DNA of 64,000 nt, from positions 62,001 to 126,000 of the forward strand of contig JABEEB010000001.1 in assembly GCA_012999515.1 (NCBI GenBank), in the 5' to 3' direction. The notes under the pieces are model-generated. The model did no database searches. It was given only the letters and a program-made list of their open reading frames with translations, and was not told the DNA's origin. Shown in pieces: positions 1-11,147 of this stretch. This DNA comes from Salifodinibacter halophilus. Its GTDB lineage: Bacteria; Pseudomonadota; Gammaproteobacteria; Nevskiales; Salinisphaeraceae. A program made the translations under genes and the position numbers. Positions within the stretch are counted from its first letter, which is position 1; every line of letters starts with the position of its first letter.

Positions 1-75
1 GATGAATTGTTGACGACATTACGCCACAACGGCGTTCGTAATGTCGATTTACTGACTCGTCATCAACAGTCTTGA
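1..75 (+). CDS. C-terminal end of a probable ExbD/TolR-family protein (partial)
   Basis: Frame 1 is open from the window edge and codes 24 residues before a TGA at 73-75. The tail reads like the last strand and helix of ExbD/TolR proteins: a leucine-rich helix, then Gly-Val-Arg-Asn-Val and a Leu-Leu-Thr-Arg ending, where ExbD usually has a GVT-x-V-x-LVTR-like segment. Its stop overlaps the TTG start of the following tonB (TTGA at 72-75), the tight coupling expected of an exbB-exbD-tonB operon that powers outer-membrane transport. The identification rests on a very short stretch plus the neighbour, so it is tentative; everything upstream lies outside the window. Confidence 0.45.
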   Translation, partial: DELLTTLRHNGVRNVDLLTRHQQS

Positions 76-959
76 GGAAGATACGGTCGTGGCATTGGGT
101 GGTCGCATTGTGCGCCGCGATTGCGGCGCACCTGGCGGTTTTTGCCAGCTACCAATTGGAATCGCCGAGCCCAGTTCCATCGTCCGGCGGCCAAGCAATC
201 CACATAGCCCTGGCGTCCGACAACGAGGCCGCCAATACCGCAGAGAACGCCGAGTCGGCGCAAAAAACGACATCCCAGCCGGACAAAAAATCCAACTCGA
301 AGTCAAAGGCAGAGCCGGAGCCGGATAAAAAATCAAAATCCGAGACTAAGCCTGAATCAAAGTCGAAACCCGAGCCCAAGCCTGAACCAAAACCAAAACC
401 AAAACCAAAACCAAAACCGAAACCGAAACCAAAACCGAAACCGAAGCCGAAGCCGAAGCCTGAACCGAAGCCTGAACCGAAGCCTGAACCGAAGCCGGCT
501 TCGCCGCCACCGCCTGATGAGAAGTCCGAGGCGAAAACGCGTAAGCCAACGCCCCATAAGCAGCCTTCAGCATCTAAGGCCAATGGCCAGCAAAAAGTGA
601 GCGAGGCTGAAAAAAGCGGTAAGCGCCAAAGCGACCAAAAGCAAGCGCAATCAACGGTGTCGGTTAAAGCACTGCCGTCGTCCTATCGTGACAAGCTTCG
701 TACCAAGCTGGCGAAAAATAAAAAATATCCACGTCAAGCGCGACGTAAGCACGTGGAAGGCCACGCTATGGTTCATCTTGTTATCAAGCGTAATGGGCAC
801 ATCGTAGATTGGGAGTTTCGCCAAAAAACGGGCCACGACATACTCGACCGTGCCGTTAAACGCATGATTCGATCATCCGATCCATTCCCTGCCTTTCCGT
901 CTGAAATCGATGGTCAAAGACTCGAACTGACGGTTCCGGTTGTATTTCGTTTGGAATAG
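72..959 (+). CDS. tonB: Energy transducer TonB
   Basis: TonB passes proton-motive energy from the inner-membrane ExbB/ExbD complex to outer-membrane receptors. The 295-residue product has a short basic N-terminus and one membrane anchor (about residues 8-28, starting at HWVVAL). A long charged periplasmic spacer follows, with an unbroken run of Lys-Pro and Glu-Pro dipeptides at about residues 99-142. The C-terminal TonB domain (about residues 200-295) includes YPRQARRKHVEGHAMV and a closing LTVPVVFRLE strand, the usual end of the family. Translation probably starts at TTG 72, which overlaps the upstream stop; no in-frame ATG precedes the membrane anchor. The family call is secure; the receptor partners are unknown. 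Confidence 0.87.
   Translation: MRKIRSWHWVVALCAAIAAHLAVFASYQLESPSPVPSSGGQAIHIALASDNEAANTAENAESAQKTTSQPDKKSNSKSKAEPEPDKKSKSETKPESKSKPEPKPEPKPKPKPKPKPKPKPKPKPKPKPKPEPKPEPKPEPKPASPPPPDEKSEAKTRKPTPHKQPSASKANGQQKVSEAEKSGKRQSDQKQAQSTVSVKALPSSYRDKLRTKLAKNKKYPRQARRKHVEGHAMVHLVIKRNGHIVDWEFRQKTGHDILDRAVKRMIRSSDPFPAFPSEIDGQRLELTVPVVFRLE
366..497 (+). repeat. Lys-Pro/Glu-Pro coding repeat in tonB, built on a 6-bp unit
   Basis: The stretch is 22 consecutive dipeptide codons pairs, mostly AAA/AAG-CCA/CCG with interspersed GAA/GAG-CCx. From about 387 to 435 the unit AAACCA or AAACCG repeats nearly without change. Because the period is 6 bp, slippage would add or remove whole dipeptides and keep the reading frame. 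The encoded rod is the rigid spacer that lets TonB span the periplasm. Confidence 0.85.
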
Positions 960-1234
960 GCTAGTCGATCGATCACGCTCGGCCTGGTGATGCCTAAGGC
1001 CGGTTGCAAGCCGGGGATCGTACGCCGAGTGTGCATGGAGCCTGTCCAACGGGGCGATATCAGTGTGACGCCGCAAACTGATGCCATCTTATAAACGCGG
1101 CCGACCTGTTCCGGTTGGCAGGGCCGCTTATCGTGTATCGTGGTTTAGAAAGCGAAATGCGGTTGCGACGCTGTGGCGTGCCAACATTTCGCTATCGATT
1201 GGTCTGTCGGTGGCAGACGGGAGCGGCTAAATCA

Positions 1235-2023
1235 TTGGACGATCAGAAATCGAATAGTTCACCGCCGCGCCTTTCGGCGGTGCAGGTTTATCGCGCGATA
1301 CAGTCCGAAGGTGAGGATGAACTGGCGCGACCGAATTGGTCGCTTTGGTGGTCCGGGATTGGTGCCGGTTTGGCGATTGCCGCATCGGTTGTCGGACGTG
1401 CGGCGTTGCACGACAAACTGCCGGACAATGCGTGGCGCCCATTCATCGAAAATTTCGGTTACTGCGTTGGTTTTGTGATCGTCATTCTGGGCCGCATCCA
1501 ATTGTTCACGGAGAACACCATCACGGTTATTTTGCCGCTGATGGCCCGGCCGTCGTTCAAAATGCTAACCCGAACCGCGCGTTTGTGGCTTATCGTTTTT
1601 GTGGCCAATATATTGGGCGCGATAATCGCCGCGCTTTTGACATACTACGGGTCTTTTACGCCGGCTCAGGCGCACGCCGCCGTGGCAGTTGCCGAACCAC
1701 TGACCCACAAGGGTTGGGTCGAGATGTTGTTGGAGGCCATACCGGCAGGATTCCTGGTGGCCTCGATCGTTTGGATGATTCCGAACGCGCGCGGTTTCGA
1801 AATCTGGGTCATTCTGCTTGCTACTTACGTTATCGCAATCGGTGGCTATGTCCACATTATCGTGGGGGCAATGGAAGTTGCGATTCTTTTCTTAGCCGGC
1901 CAGATGAGCCTTTTTGACTCGGTATTTGTCTTTATGATTCCGGTTTTAATCGGCAATGTGCTCGGTGGAACAGCACTTTTTTCATTATTGGCCTACGGTC
2001 AGGTTCGACACGAAATTCATTGA
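1235..2023 (+). CDS. Formate/nitrite transporter (FNT) family channel
   Basis: This is a member of the FNT family of pentameric channels for small monovalent anions such as formate or nitrite; the substrate cannot be told from sequence. A cytoplasmic N-terminus (LSAVQVYRAIQSEGEDEL) leads into ARPNWSLWWSGIGAG. Next come the characteristic ILGRIQLFTENTITVILPL segment and several further hydrophobic spans, ending near LFSLLAYGQV. This resembles the YfdC-like branch. The reading frame stays open upstream to 1115, but that extension looks like read-through. I chose TTG 1235, which has GGGAG 11 nt upstream; ATG 1157 is the alternative. It stands alone, and the formate dehydrogenase operon lies 15 kb away. 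Confidence 0.8.
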   Translation: MDDQKSNSSPPRLSAVQVYRAIQSEGEDELARPNWSLWWSGIGAGLAIAASVVGRAALHDKLPDNAWRPFIENFGYCVGFVIVILGRIQLFTENTITVILPLMARPSFKMLTRTARLWLIVFVANILGAIIAALLTYYGSFTPAQAHAAVAVAEPLTHKGWVEMLLEAIPAGFLVASIVWMIPNARGFEIWVILLATYVIAIGGYVHIIVGAMEVAILFLAGQMSLFDSVFVFMIPVLIGNVLGGTALFSLLAYGQVRHEIH

Positions 2024-2098
2024 GAATCGGCCAAAACTTAAGGCAAGTCGATTCATTTGGCTGAATTACAGCTACATGGGTCGAAAATGGGCATCTGG

Positions 2099-2932
2099 CT
2101 AATAGATTTGTAGTGGCTCGGGGGTGCTGGGCGCTGGGAACAGTCGGTCGAGTTCTTGATGGTCTTGCGCAGTGAGTGTGACTTCGAGTGCGCCTGCGTT
2201 GTCGCGCACGCGAGCCGGATGTGAGGCTTTCGGAATTGGTATCACCTGGTCATGGTCGAGCAGCCAGGCCAGTGCGGCCTGTGCGGGTGATATGTCGCGT
2301 TCGCGCGCGAAGGCCACAAGCCCATCGTTGTTGATCACGTCGGGTCGATCGAACGGCGAATAGGCCATCGTGCCGATGTCGTGCTCCTGCAGCCACGGCA
2401 GCAAGTCCCATTCGATGCCACGCTGATTGAGGTTGTAGAGTAGTTGGTTGATCTGGCAGCCGTTGCCGCCGGATTCGTTGACGAAATAAGTCATCTCATC
2501 GAGATCGAGATTGCTGACGCCGAAACTGGCAATCTTGCCGTCGGCCTGGAGCTTTTCGAAGCCCTCGATGGTTTCGGCATAGGGGGCACGGCCCGGGGCA
2601 TGCAGCAGGTACATATCCAGATAATCGGTGCCGAGGCGCTGCAAACTGTTTTCGCACGCCTTGATGAGTTGCTGTTTGCCGGCGTGGCCGGGCGAGACTT
2701 TGCTGGTCAGAAATACGTCGTCGCGCTGGCCGGTAATGGCTTCGCCGACTAAGCGTTCGGCGCGACCGCCGCCGTACATTTCAGCGGTGTCGATCAAAGT
2801 CAGGCCCTGTTCAATGCCTTCGCGAAGCGCGGCGATCTCGTTGCGCCGCGCGTCGTGGTTGTCGCCCATGCACCAGGTGCCCAGGCCAAGCCGAGGTATA
2901 TGCGAGCCATTGGGTAGTTTGAGTGTGTGCAT
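2099..2932 (-). CDS. Aldo/keto reductase
   Basis: A cytoplasmic NAD(P)H-dependent carbonyl reductase of the aldo/keto reductase superfamily, 277 residues from the chosen start. The catalytic tetrad is visible: Asp and Tyr in IDTAEMYGGG, Lys in FLTSKVSP and His in DMYLLHAPG. The C-terminal PIPKASHPARV segment is the usual cofactor 2'-phosphate-binding region. The start at MHTLKLPNG (2932) is preferred over an upstream in-frame start at 2974 because family members begin just before this strand. The gene is followed on the same strand by nothing obvious and lies downstream of an SDR; the substrate is unknown. Confidence 0.87.
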   Translation of the reverse strand: MHTLKLPNGSHIPRLGLGTWCMGDNHDARRNEIAALREGIEQGLTLIDTAEMYGGGRAERLVGEAITGQRDDVFLTSKVSPGHAGKQQLIKACENSLQRLGTDYLDMYLLHAPGRAPYAETIEGFEKLQADGKIASFGVSNLDLDEMTYFVNESGGNGCQINQLLYNLNQRGIEWDLLPWLQEHDIGTMAYSPFDRPDVINNDGLVAFARERDISPAQAALAWLLDHDQVIPIPKASHPARVRDNAGALEVTLTAQDHQELDRLFPAPSTPEPLQIY

Positions 2933-3071
2933 ACGATTCGTGGTCGTTGTCGGTCGCTTGTGTGCCGACAGCACGGCGCTCGGCCGTCGGCACGTGTGTC
3001 GCGGAACTGTGAGTGATCGGCGTTTTATATATGAGGTGGCCGACTTGCTGGCGCGTTTGAGATAACGGCGG

Positions 3072-3863
3072 CTACATCAGACTGTCAACGACGCCGCCGT
3101 CGACGCGGAGTGCGGCGCCGCTCGTGGCCGAAGCTTGTGGTGAGGCCGTGTAGACCACCATGTTCGCGACTTCGTCGACGGTCGCTGCGCGCTGGATGAT
3201 TGAACTCGGCCGCGCGCTCTGAACAAAGTCGGCGCCGGCGTCCGCCAACGACTGATCCGAACCGCGTTGGTCGGCGATCATGGTGCCGACGCCTTCCGAT
3301 AGCGTCGGGCCTGGCAGCACCGCGTTGACGGTCACGCCGGTACCCGCCAGTCGCTTGGCTAAGCCGCGCGAGATTGAAAGTTGTGCGGTTTTGGTCATGC
3401 CGTAGTGGATCATTTCGGTCGGGATATTCTGTGCTGACTCTGAGGAGATAAAGATAACCCGCCCCCAGCCGGCTTGTTCCATACCCGGTGTGTAGGCGCG
3501 CGCCAAGCGAACGCCGGACATGACGTTAACTTCGAAAAACCGCTGCCAATCATCGTCGGGGATGTCGTAGAAGTCGGTGAGTTCGAATACACCCGCGTTG
3601 TTGACCAGGATATCGGCGTGCGGCACTTGTTCGTACAGCTCCCGACAGCCGTCATCGGTGCTTACGTCGGCTGCAATGCCGCGAATTTGACCCGATAACG
3701 ATTGCGCGCGGATGCGAGAAGCAGCGTCGTCCACGCGCGTCTGTTCGCGTCCGTTGACAATGACTTCGGCGCCCGCATTGGCTAAGCCGAGCGCGGTGGC
3801 GTATCCGATGCCGGCAGTCGAGCCGGTAATGAGCGCGGTTTTGCCGTTTAGATCAATTTGCAT
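3072..3863 (-). CDS. SDR family NAD(P)-dependent oxidoreductase
   Basis: A classical short-chain dehydrogenase/reductase of 263 residues. The N-terminal cofactor motif is TGSTAGIG, the NNAG motif is at about residue 88, and the catalytic Ser-Tyr-Lys set is ISSES... and [19 protein letters not shown] follows the active site as is usual. A longer substrate loop lies between residues 185 and 225. The protein ends in the common [11 protein letters not shown] segment. It is transcribed in the same direction as the aldo/keto reductase 140 nt downstream, so the two could be co-transcribed, though the gap is long. The substrate cannot be predicted. Confidence 0.88.
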   Translation of the reverse strand: MQIDLNGKTALITGSTAGIGYATALGLANAGAEVIVNGREQTRVDDAASRIRAQSLSGQIRGIAADVSTDDGCRELYEQVPHADILVNNAGVFELTDFYDIPDDDWQRFFEVNVMSGVRLARAYTPGMEQAGWGRVIFISSESAQNIPTEMIHYGMTKTAQLSISRGLAKRLAGTGVTVNAVLPGPTLSEGVGTMIADQRGSDQSLADAGADFVQSARPSSIIQRAATVDEVANMVVYTASPQASATSGAALRVDGGVVDSLM

Positions 3864-4180
3864 TTGAGGCTCGTCGAGGTTTGGTTGGATGGGGCAGCGG
3901 TCGGGGTGCTGCCAGTATGCCGAGACTGGTGTCGATGCCGCTGGCGGCGCAGGTGGTTACCGACGCTGAACGCCCGCACGTAATGCTTACGGATCTATTG
4001 GAACAGAACGCGTCCAGATCGTTCAGTGTGCGCTTGGCGCACGCATCTCTGGCGTCGGTCTGGCGCCAAAGTCATGACTCGCATGGCTGTTTGAGACGTG
4101 ACAAGCGCACTGCTGGAGCATCACTGGTGCTGAATTGCGGGTACACTCGACGCTTTGCCCAAGGCTATACGCGACGAGTT

Positions 4181-5110
4181 GTGAACGACACTGCTATCGA
4201 TATTCGAGGGCTCGAGAAAGTCTTTGCGGGCGGGCTGCATGCGCTCGATGCTGTGGATCTCGCGATCGGCCGTGGCGAGATATTTGCGCTGCTTGGCCCA
4301 AACGGTGCCGGTAAAACAACCCTGATCAGCGTCATCTGTGGTTTGCTGACAGCCACGGACGGCGATGCCTGGCTCGCTGGATACCACTTCCAGCGTGAGT
4401 TTCGCGCTGCCCGCGCGCGGATCGGGTTGGTGCCACAAGAGTTGACCACTGATGCGTTTGAAACCGTCTGGGCGACGGTTCGGTTTTCGCGAGGTCTGTT
4501 TGGACGGCGCCGCGATTCCGCCTATTTGGAAAAAGTGCTCAAGGATTTGTCGCTCTGGGATAAGCGCAACGACATGCTGATGACGCTATCCGGTGGCATG
4601 AAGCGCCGCGTGATGATCGCCAAGGCGCTGTCGCACGAACCCGATATTCTGTTTCTGGACGAGCCAACGGCCGGCGTCGATGTCGAATTGCGGCGTGGTA
4701 TGTGGCAAGTCATCGATCGTTTGCGCCGGCAGGGTGTAACGATTGTGTTGACCACGCATTACCTCGAAGAGGCTGAACAGATGGCCGATCGTGTCGGCGT
4801 CATCAACCACGGCCGGGTCATACGGGTCGAACCCACCGAGTCATTGATGCGCAGTCTTGGACAGAAACGGCTGATGTTGACTTTGGATCAGCCTTTGGAA
4901 GCCGTTCCCGATGCGCTGTCGGACTATGGGGTGACGCTGTCCGCCGACGGCGATGCGCTGCATTATCATTACCACCACCATGACGGTGCGGACGCTGTGC
5001 AGGCACTTTTGCGTGACGTTGATGCCGCCGGCCTTCGGCTGCTCGATGTCGATACCTACGAAAGCTCGCTGGAAGAAATATTCATGGACATGGTCGGAGG
5101 GACATCATGA
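4181..5110 (+). CDS. ABC transporter ATP-binding protein (ABC-2 type exporter)
   Basis: The cytoplasmic ATPase of a two-component exporter, 309 residues. Walker A is GPNGAGKTT, the signature is LSGGMKRRV, Walker B is ILFLDEP followed by TAGVD, and the switch histidine is in [12 protein letters not shown]-terminal domain of about 70 residues carries a His/Tyr-rich patch (HYHYHHHD, 4961-4984), possibly incidental. The frame is open upstream to 3881, but that 100-residue extension is unlike any ABC protein. GTG 4181 starts just before the first strand and is preferred. The gene overlaps the permease by 4 nt (ATGA). The pair resembles YadG/YadH. Confidence 0.9.
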   Translation: MNDTAIDIRGLEKVFAGGLHALDAVDLAIGRGEIFALLGPNGAGKTTLISVICGLLTATDGDAWLAGYHFQREFRAARARIGLVPQELTTDAFETVWATVRFSRGLFGRRRDSAYLEKVLKDLSLWDKRNDMLMTLSGGMKRRVMIAKALSHEPDILFLDEPTAGVDVELRRGMWQVIDRLRRQGVTIVLTTHYLEEAEQMADRVGVINHGRVIRVEPTESLMRSLGQKRLMLTLDQPLEAVPDALSDYGVTLSADGDALHYHYHHHDGADAVQALLRDVDAAGLRLLDVDTYESSLEEIFMDMVGGTS

Positions 5111-5868
5111 ACTGGCCGGCGATCCGTGCCATCTATGTTTTTGAGATCGCGCGTACCTGGCGCACGATCTTCCAGAGTGTGTTGTCGCCCATCATCTCGA
5201 CCGCGCTGTATTTTGTGGTCTTCGGCTCGGCGATTGGGTCGCGGATTTCCGAAGTGAATGGTGTCAGCTACGGTGCGTTCATCGTCCCGGGCTTGATTAT
5301 GCTGTCGTTGATGACCCAAAGCATTAGTAATGCGTCAATCGCGATCTATTTCCCCAAGTTCATCGGCACCATTTACGAACTCCTGACGGCGCCGATTTCC
5401 TATGTCGAGATCGTAATCAGCTACGTGGGGGCGGCGGCCACGAAGTCCGTTTTTCTAGGGATTATTATCCTGATGACGGCGTCGCTGTTCGTGCCGGTCC
5501 GCATCGATCATCCAGCGTGGATGTTGTTGTTCTTGCTGTTGACCGGGGTTACTTTCAGCCTTTTCGGTTTTATTATTGGTATCTGGGCCGATAACTTCGA
5601 AAAACTCACGGTGGTGCCGTTATTGGTCGTCACCCCGTTGGCCTTTCTGGGCGGCACCTTCTACTCGCTGGATATGCTGCCACCAATCTGGCAAAAGATT
5701 ACGCTCGCCAACCCGGTGGTGTATCTAGTCAGCGGTTTTCGGTGGAGTTTTTACAGCGTAGCCGACGTCAATATCTACGTGAGTCTGACGATGATCCTGC
5801 TGTTTCTGGCTGGATGCCTCGGTATTGTGGCCTGGATCTTTAGAAGCGGTTATCGACTGAAGTCTTAA
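5107..5868 (+). CDS. ABC-2 type transporter permease
   Basis: The inner-membrane partner of the preceding ATPase, 253 residues with six predicted membrane spans. It begins with a cytoplasmic helix ([16 protein letters not shown]). ABC-2 features are [16 protein letters not shown] and the conserved [17 protein letters not shown] motif near residue 180. It ends in a basic cytoplasmic tail (FRSGYRLKS). Start codon ATG overlaps the stop of the ATPase gene, so the two are translationally coupled. Substrates of this YadH-like group are not firmly known. Confidence 0.9.
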   Translation: MNWPAIRAIYVFEIARTWRTIFQSVLSPIISTALYFVVFGSAIGSRISEVNGVSYGAFIVPGLIMLSLMTQSISNASIAIYFPKFIGTIYELLTAPISYVEIVISYVGAAATKSVFLGIIILMTASLFVPVRIDHPAWMLLFLLLTGVTFSLFGFIIGIWADNFEKLTVVPLLVVTPLAFLGGTFYSLDMLPPIWQKITLANPVVYLVSGFRWSFYSVADVNIYVSLTMILLFLAGCLGIVAWIFRSGYRLKS

Positions 5869-6128
5869 CGCTTGTGGCGTGCCGGGTAACTATAGTCGTC
5901 CGGCCATGCTAGTCGCCTGTTATGGCATGAGCTCTTATGCCAGCCGATATATTTCGGTTGGGGCCGAAAAGGTGCCTCTGAGCTTTGTCAGTCGCTCATA
6001 TTAGACCAAAAAACGGATTCGACATTCCGCTCGATTGGCCCCGATAACCGAGTGGCCGGTAACTGCTGGCGCGGTTGGCTGCTCACCATCGCCTCGTGCG
6101 CGGTGGCATCAACCGGGGCATTTTTAGA

Positions 6129-6205
6129 TGGTCGGGGTAGCAGGATTTGAACCTACGGCCTCCACCTCCCGAAGGTGGCGCTCTACCAAGCTGAGCTATA
6201 CCCCG
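6129..6205 (-). tRNA. tRNA-Pro (CGG)
   Basis: The minus strand folds as a complete 77-nt cloverleaf with encoded CCA. The acceptor stem CGGGGTA pairs with TACCCCG. The anticodon stem CCACC/GGTGG encloses the loop TTCGGGA, giving anticodon CGG, and the T-loop reads GGTTCAAATCC. It lies 5 nt from the end of ispB on the same strand. Confidence 0.97.
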
Positions 6206-6210
6206 GCGCG

Positions 6211-7179
6211 TTAATGGCGACGATCGACAAGCGATTCGGCTAGAGCCACCAATCGGTCACGTTCGGCACGGTCGGCAAATGCGTCCAGAGCTCGAACGGC
6301 GGCGGTGGCATACTGCTGCGCGAGATCAAGAGTGTAAGAGATTGCGCCAGTAGATTCAATCGCTGTCGTAACCTCACCGAGTGCGTTCGCGTCGCCGTTT
6401 TCCACAGCGCTTTTCAATCGGGCACTTGTCTGCCCATCGACGGCTCCCAAGGCGTAAATCAGCGGCAGGGTGGGTTGGCCATCGGCCAGATCGTCGCCGG
6501 CGTTCTTGCCATAGTCCGCATTGCCTTGGCCATAATCGAGACAATCGTCGACAACCTGAAATGCCATGCCGAGCTGCTGACCGTAGACGCGCATAGCCTC
6601 GCATTGGGTCTCATTGCAGCCGGCCAGTCGCGCGGATAGTTCGCAGCCGGCGCTGAATAGGCTCGCGGTTTTGCGGTCGACCAACTCGAGATAACGATCC
6701 TCGGTTACGCTCGAGTCGTAGGCGGCCATCAACTGCATGACCTCGCCTTCGGCGATGCGGTTGGTTGCTGCCGCCATTACTTCCATGACCGCGTGCGAGC
6801 GCAGTTCCGTCATCATTTGGAACGCCCGTGTGTAGAGAAAATCGCCGGTCAACACCGAGGCTTCATTGCCCCACACCATGTTGGCCGTCTGTTGGCCGCG
6901 GCGCAGCGTCGATTGGTCGACTACGTCGTCGTGTAACAGCGTCGCGGTATGGATAAACTCAATGATGGTCGCCAGGAGCTTTTGCGCGTTATCGTTAGCG
7001 CCACACAGCTGGCCTGTCATCAGGACGAGCGACGGGCGCAAGCGTTTGCCGCCGCTGGCGATAATATATTCGCCCAGCGCATTGATTAGGGCGACATCTG
7101 AGTTCAGTCGCTTGCGAATCAAAGTGTCGACAGTGCTTAAGTCGTCGCCAATGGACTCGAGCAGCGACTGTTGGTTCAT
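6211..7179 (-). CDS. ispB: Octaprenyl diphosphate synthase (polyprenyl synthetase)
   Basis: This makes the long isoprenoid side chain of ubiquinone from isopentenyl diphosphate. The 322-residue product matches the usual family length. The first Asp-rich motif is HDDVVD, after EFIHTATLL, the second is DDCLD, followed by GKNAGDDLADGQPTLPL, and GGKRLRP lies near the N-terminus. I start it at MNQQSLLES (7179); the frame runs on to 7272, but that extension has no family counterpart. It is divergent from rplU-rpmA-obgE, the standard gammaproteobacterial order, and tRNA-Pro follows immediately. Confidence 0.95.
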   Translation of the reverse strand: MNQQSLLESIGDDLSTVDTLIRKRLNSDVALINALGEYIIASGGKRLRPSLVLMTGQLCGANDNAQKLLATIIEFIHTATLLHDDVVDQSTLRRGQQTANMVWGNEASVLTGDFLYTRAFQMMTELRSHAVMEVMAAATNRIAEGEVMQLMAAYDSSVTEDRYLELVDRKTASLFSAGCELSARLAGCNETQCEAMRVYGQQLGMAFQVVDDCLDYGQGNADYGKNAGDDLADGQPTLPLIYALGAVDGQTSARLKSAVENGDANALGEVTTAIESTGAISYTLDLAQQYATAAVRALDAFADRAERDRLVALAESLVDRRH

Positions 7180-7339
7180 TGTAGTAGTATCGTTCAAAAG
7201 AGCGCGTTCCCTAGGTGGCGCGAAGGCATTTTCAATGCTCGTGCGTTTGCCGTCCATCACGTTGACCGGCAACAGTTCCCACGCTACACTACGCAGCTAT
7301 TCCAAGTTTTTCGAATTCTCGGCAAAGGGCGGAGTGAGC

Positions 7340-7654
7340 ATGTACGCGGTAATTGCAACCGGCGGTAAACAGTACCGAGTAGGCGAGGGCGATACGCTAC
7401 GCGTCGAGAAAATGGATGCGGCGCCGGGCGCATCGGTCGATCTATCTGAAGTGCTGTTGATTTCAGGTGAAAATGGCACAGTAGTTGGTCAGCCGACGCT
7501 GGAAGGCAAGTCCGTGACCGCCGAAGTGGTTGCTCAGGAGCGTGCCCGCAAGATTGATGTCATCAAGTTCAAGCGGCGCAAGAAGTACCTTCGGAAATAC
7601 GGTCATCGTCAGCCCTACACCGAGCTCCGGATCACTGATATTCCGTCGGCTTGA
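7340..7654 (+). CDS. rplU: 50S ribosomal protein L21
   Basis: A 104-residue L21 of normal length. It starts MYAVIATGGKQYRV and contains the basic KIDVIKFKRRKKYLRKYGHRQ segment that contacts 23S rRNA. The ORF extends far upstream, but the ATG at 7340, after GGCGGAGTGAGC, is the family start. It is first in the rplU-rpmA pair, divergent from ispB. Confidence 0.97.
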   Translation: MYAVIATGGKQYRVGEGDTLRVEKMDAAPGASVDLSEVLLISGENGTVVGQPTLEGKSVTAEVVAQERARKIDVIKFKRRKKYLRKYGHRQPYTELRITDIPSA

Positions 7655-7692
7655 AGCGGCCGCGGGTTAACCGACAGCGAGCGAGTTAAGAT

Positions 7693-7953
7693 ATGGCACA
7701 TAAAAAGGCAGGCGGTTCCACCAAGAATGGGCGCGATTCCGAGTCGAAACGTCTAGGCGTCAAGCGTTTCGGCGGTGAGCGCGTTAGCGCTGGATCCATC
7801 ATTGTGCGTCAGCGTGGCAACAGTTTTCATGCGGGCGAGTACGTCGGCACCGGCCGCGACTATACGCTCTATGCCGATCGCGATGGCTTCGTGAGTTTCT
7901 CGGTAAAAGGGCCGAAGCAGCGGCGCTTCGTATCGATCGAGCCGGCGCAGTAA
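7693..7953 (+). CDS. rpmA: 50S ribosomal protein L27
   Basis: An 86-residue L27, whose N-terminal arm reaches the peptidyl-transferase centre. It begins [16 protein letters not shown] without a cleavable extension, has [16 protein letters not shown], and ends [11 protein letters not shown]. It lies 38 nt after rplU and is followed by a strong intrinsic terminator, so the ribosomal pair probably forms its own transcript, with some read-through into obgE. Confidence 0.97.
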   Translation: MAHKKAGGSTKNGRDSESKRLGVKRFGGERVSAGSIIVRQRGNSFHAGEYVGTGRDYTLYADRDGFVSFSVKGPKQRRFVSIEPAQ

Positions 7954-7977
7954 TTCGGCTCGACGTCGGCGCTGACG

Positions 7978-8004
7978 AAAAACCCCGCGTCGGCGGGGTT
8001 TTTT
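7978..8004 (+). terminator. Rho-independent terminator after rpmA
   Basis: AAAAA then CCCCGC, loop GTCG, then GCGGGG and six T. The 6-bp GC stem is extended by A-T pairs and followed by a T run, the textbook intrinsic form. It separates rplU-rpmA from obgE, which starts 39 nt on. Confidence 0.93.
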
Positions 8005-8036
8005 ATGCGCGCATGTCGCCAGCGACCGCACAATGA

Positions 8037-10217
<2,181 letters not shown>

Positions 10218-10219
<2 letters not shown>

Positions 10220-10244
10220 GCGGGTCGAGCGTGCCCGACCGCTC
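10218..10244. terminator. Hairpin between convergent proB and rpsT
   Basis: GAGCGGGTCG pairs with CGACCGCTC with one bulged G, loop AGCGTGCC. It sits exactly between the convergent ends of proB and rpsT, so it may end both transcripts, but there is no T run on either side. Confidence 0.35.
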
Positions 10245-10264
10245 CGTGGTATAGGCGAAGCTGC

Positions 10265-10528
10265 TTACGAAATCGCCTTGATTTGTGCGTTCAGGCGCGA
10301 CTTGTGACGTGCGGCCTTGTTCTTGTGAATCTGGCCCTTGCCAGCCATCCGATCGATGATCGGCTTCGCGTCAGCGAAAGCGTGCTGCGCGCGCTCGGCA
10401 TCGCTCGCGGCGATGGCTTTCTGGACCTGTTTGATCTTGGTGCGCACCAATGAGCGCTGTGCCTTGTTGCGCTCGCGGGCGGTCGCTTCCTGCTGAACGC
10501 GCTTGCGGGATTGCGGCATGTTAGCCAA
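10265..10528 (-). CDS. rpsT: 30S ribosomal protein S20
   Basis: An 87-residue, very basic, Lys/Arg/Ala-rich helical protein starting MANMPQSRKRVQQEATARERN. It contains ADAKPIIDRMAGKGQIHKNKAARHKSRL, reported here in part only: the GQIHKNKAARHKSRL motif is the S20 signature. It binds the 16S rRNA 5' domain. It is monocistronic and convergent with proB. Confidence 0.96.
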   Translation of the reverse strand: MANMPQSRKRVQQEATARERNKAQRSLVRTKIKQVQKAIAASDAERAQHAFADAKPIIDRMAGKGQIHKNKAARHKSRLNAQIKAIS

Positions 10529-10649
10529 TTCGATACTCCGTCGGGTACACCGGATTGATTAGCCGGGTATTATCAAGGCTAAAGCAGGTGTGTGTCAAAG
10601 ATAGCGCGCGAGAGATCGGGCATTCGGGGGCCGTATCAGCGGCTACTGA

Positions 10650-10916
10650 TTATTCAGCGCTACCATAGGCGCGAATCGACAGCGCGTGTATATCGGTTTG
10701 CATCATTGACCCGAGTGCGTCGTAGATCATCCGATGGCGATCGATCGGGTTGACGCCATTGAACTGCGGCGATCGGATCGTGAGTGTGAAATGGCCGAGC
10801 CCTGTTTTCGCCCCTTCGTGTCCGACGTGGCGGTGGCTGTCGTCGCGTATCTCGATGTCGTCGGTGCCCAGCGCGTCGGCTAGTGTTTCGCGGATACGCG
10901 TCACGCGGTCTTTCAT
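10650..10916 (-). CDS. BolA family protein
   Basis: An 88-residue BolA fold protein, from MKDRVTRI. The family motif DDSHRHVGHEGAKTG, FNGVNPIDRHRMIYDAL and the IHALSIRA end are all present. BolA proteins act with monothiol glutaredoxins in iron-sulfur handling and stress responses. The frame extends 17 codons upstream to 10967, but the chosen ATG matches the family start. It is a BolA proper rather than the shorter IbaG type, judged by length and the HRHxGHEG motif. No glutaredoxin gene is nearby. Confidence 0.9.
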   Translation of the reverse strand: MKDRVTRIRETLADALGTDDIEIRDDSHRHVGHEGAKTGLGHFTLTIRSPQFNGVNPIDRHRMIYDALGSMMQTDIHALSIRAYGSAE

Positions 10917-11147
10917 AGTCGGTATTCCGAACTGTTGTTTTAAGCAAGGTTGCGACCGAAACCACATGGTTCAAGGCCTCATGCATGTCGAGCGTCGCCT
11001 TGGGCAGTCACGAGCCCATGTGTGTGGCAGTTCGCGTCTCTGTTTTCGCATCGATATACGGCATACGGCGTGGCTTGGCGGTGGCGAGCCATCGAAGCCC
11101 GCATTTTGTGTTGAAATAAAGCAAGCAATAACAGGGTGGTATCCATT

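Noticed and set aside
366-497. Regular repeats that could suggest a CRISPR-like or satellite array
   Set aside because: The period is 6 bp, with no unique spacers, and it encodes the Lys/Glu-Pro rod of TonB in frame.
149-583. Minus-strand Gly/Phe-rich ORF opposite tonB
   Set aside because: It is the shadow of the Lys-Pro codon repeat; the periodic composition keeps the antisense frame open.
1115-1234. N-terminal extension of the FNT channel
   Set aside because: The 40 residues are Arg/Cys-rich and unlike the family, while a later TTG has a ribosome site; treated as read-through.
3881-4180. 100-residue N-terminal extension of the ABC ATPase
   Set aside because: It resembles no ABC domain, and GTG 4181 sits exactly before the first strand.
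4961-4984. His-rich patch in the ABC ATPase as a metal sensor
   Set aside because: It lies in a variable C-terminal region, has alternating Tyr/His of low complexity, and has no supporting context.
6129-6205. tRNA-Pro as the edge of a genomic island
   Set aside because: The next genes are the conserved ispB-rplU-rpmA-obgE block, so no island boundary is supported.
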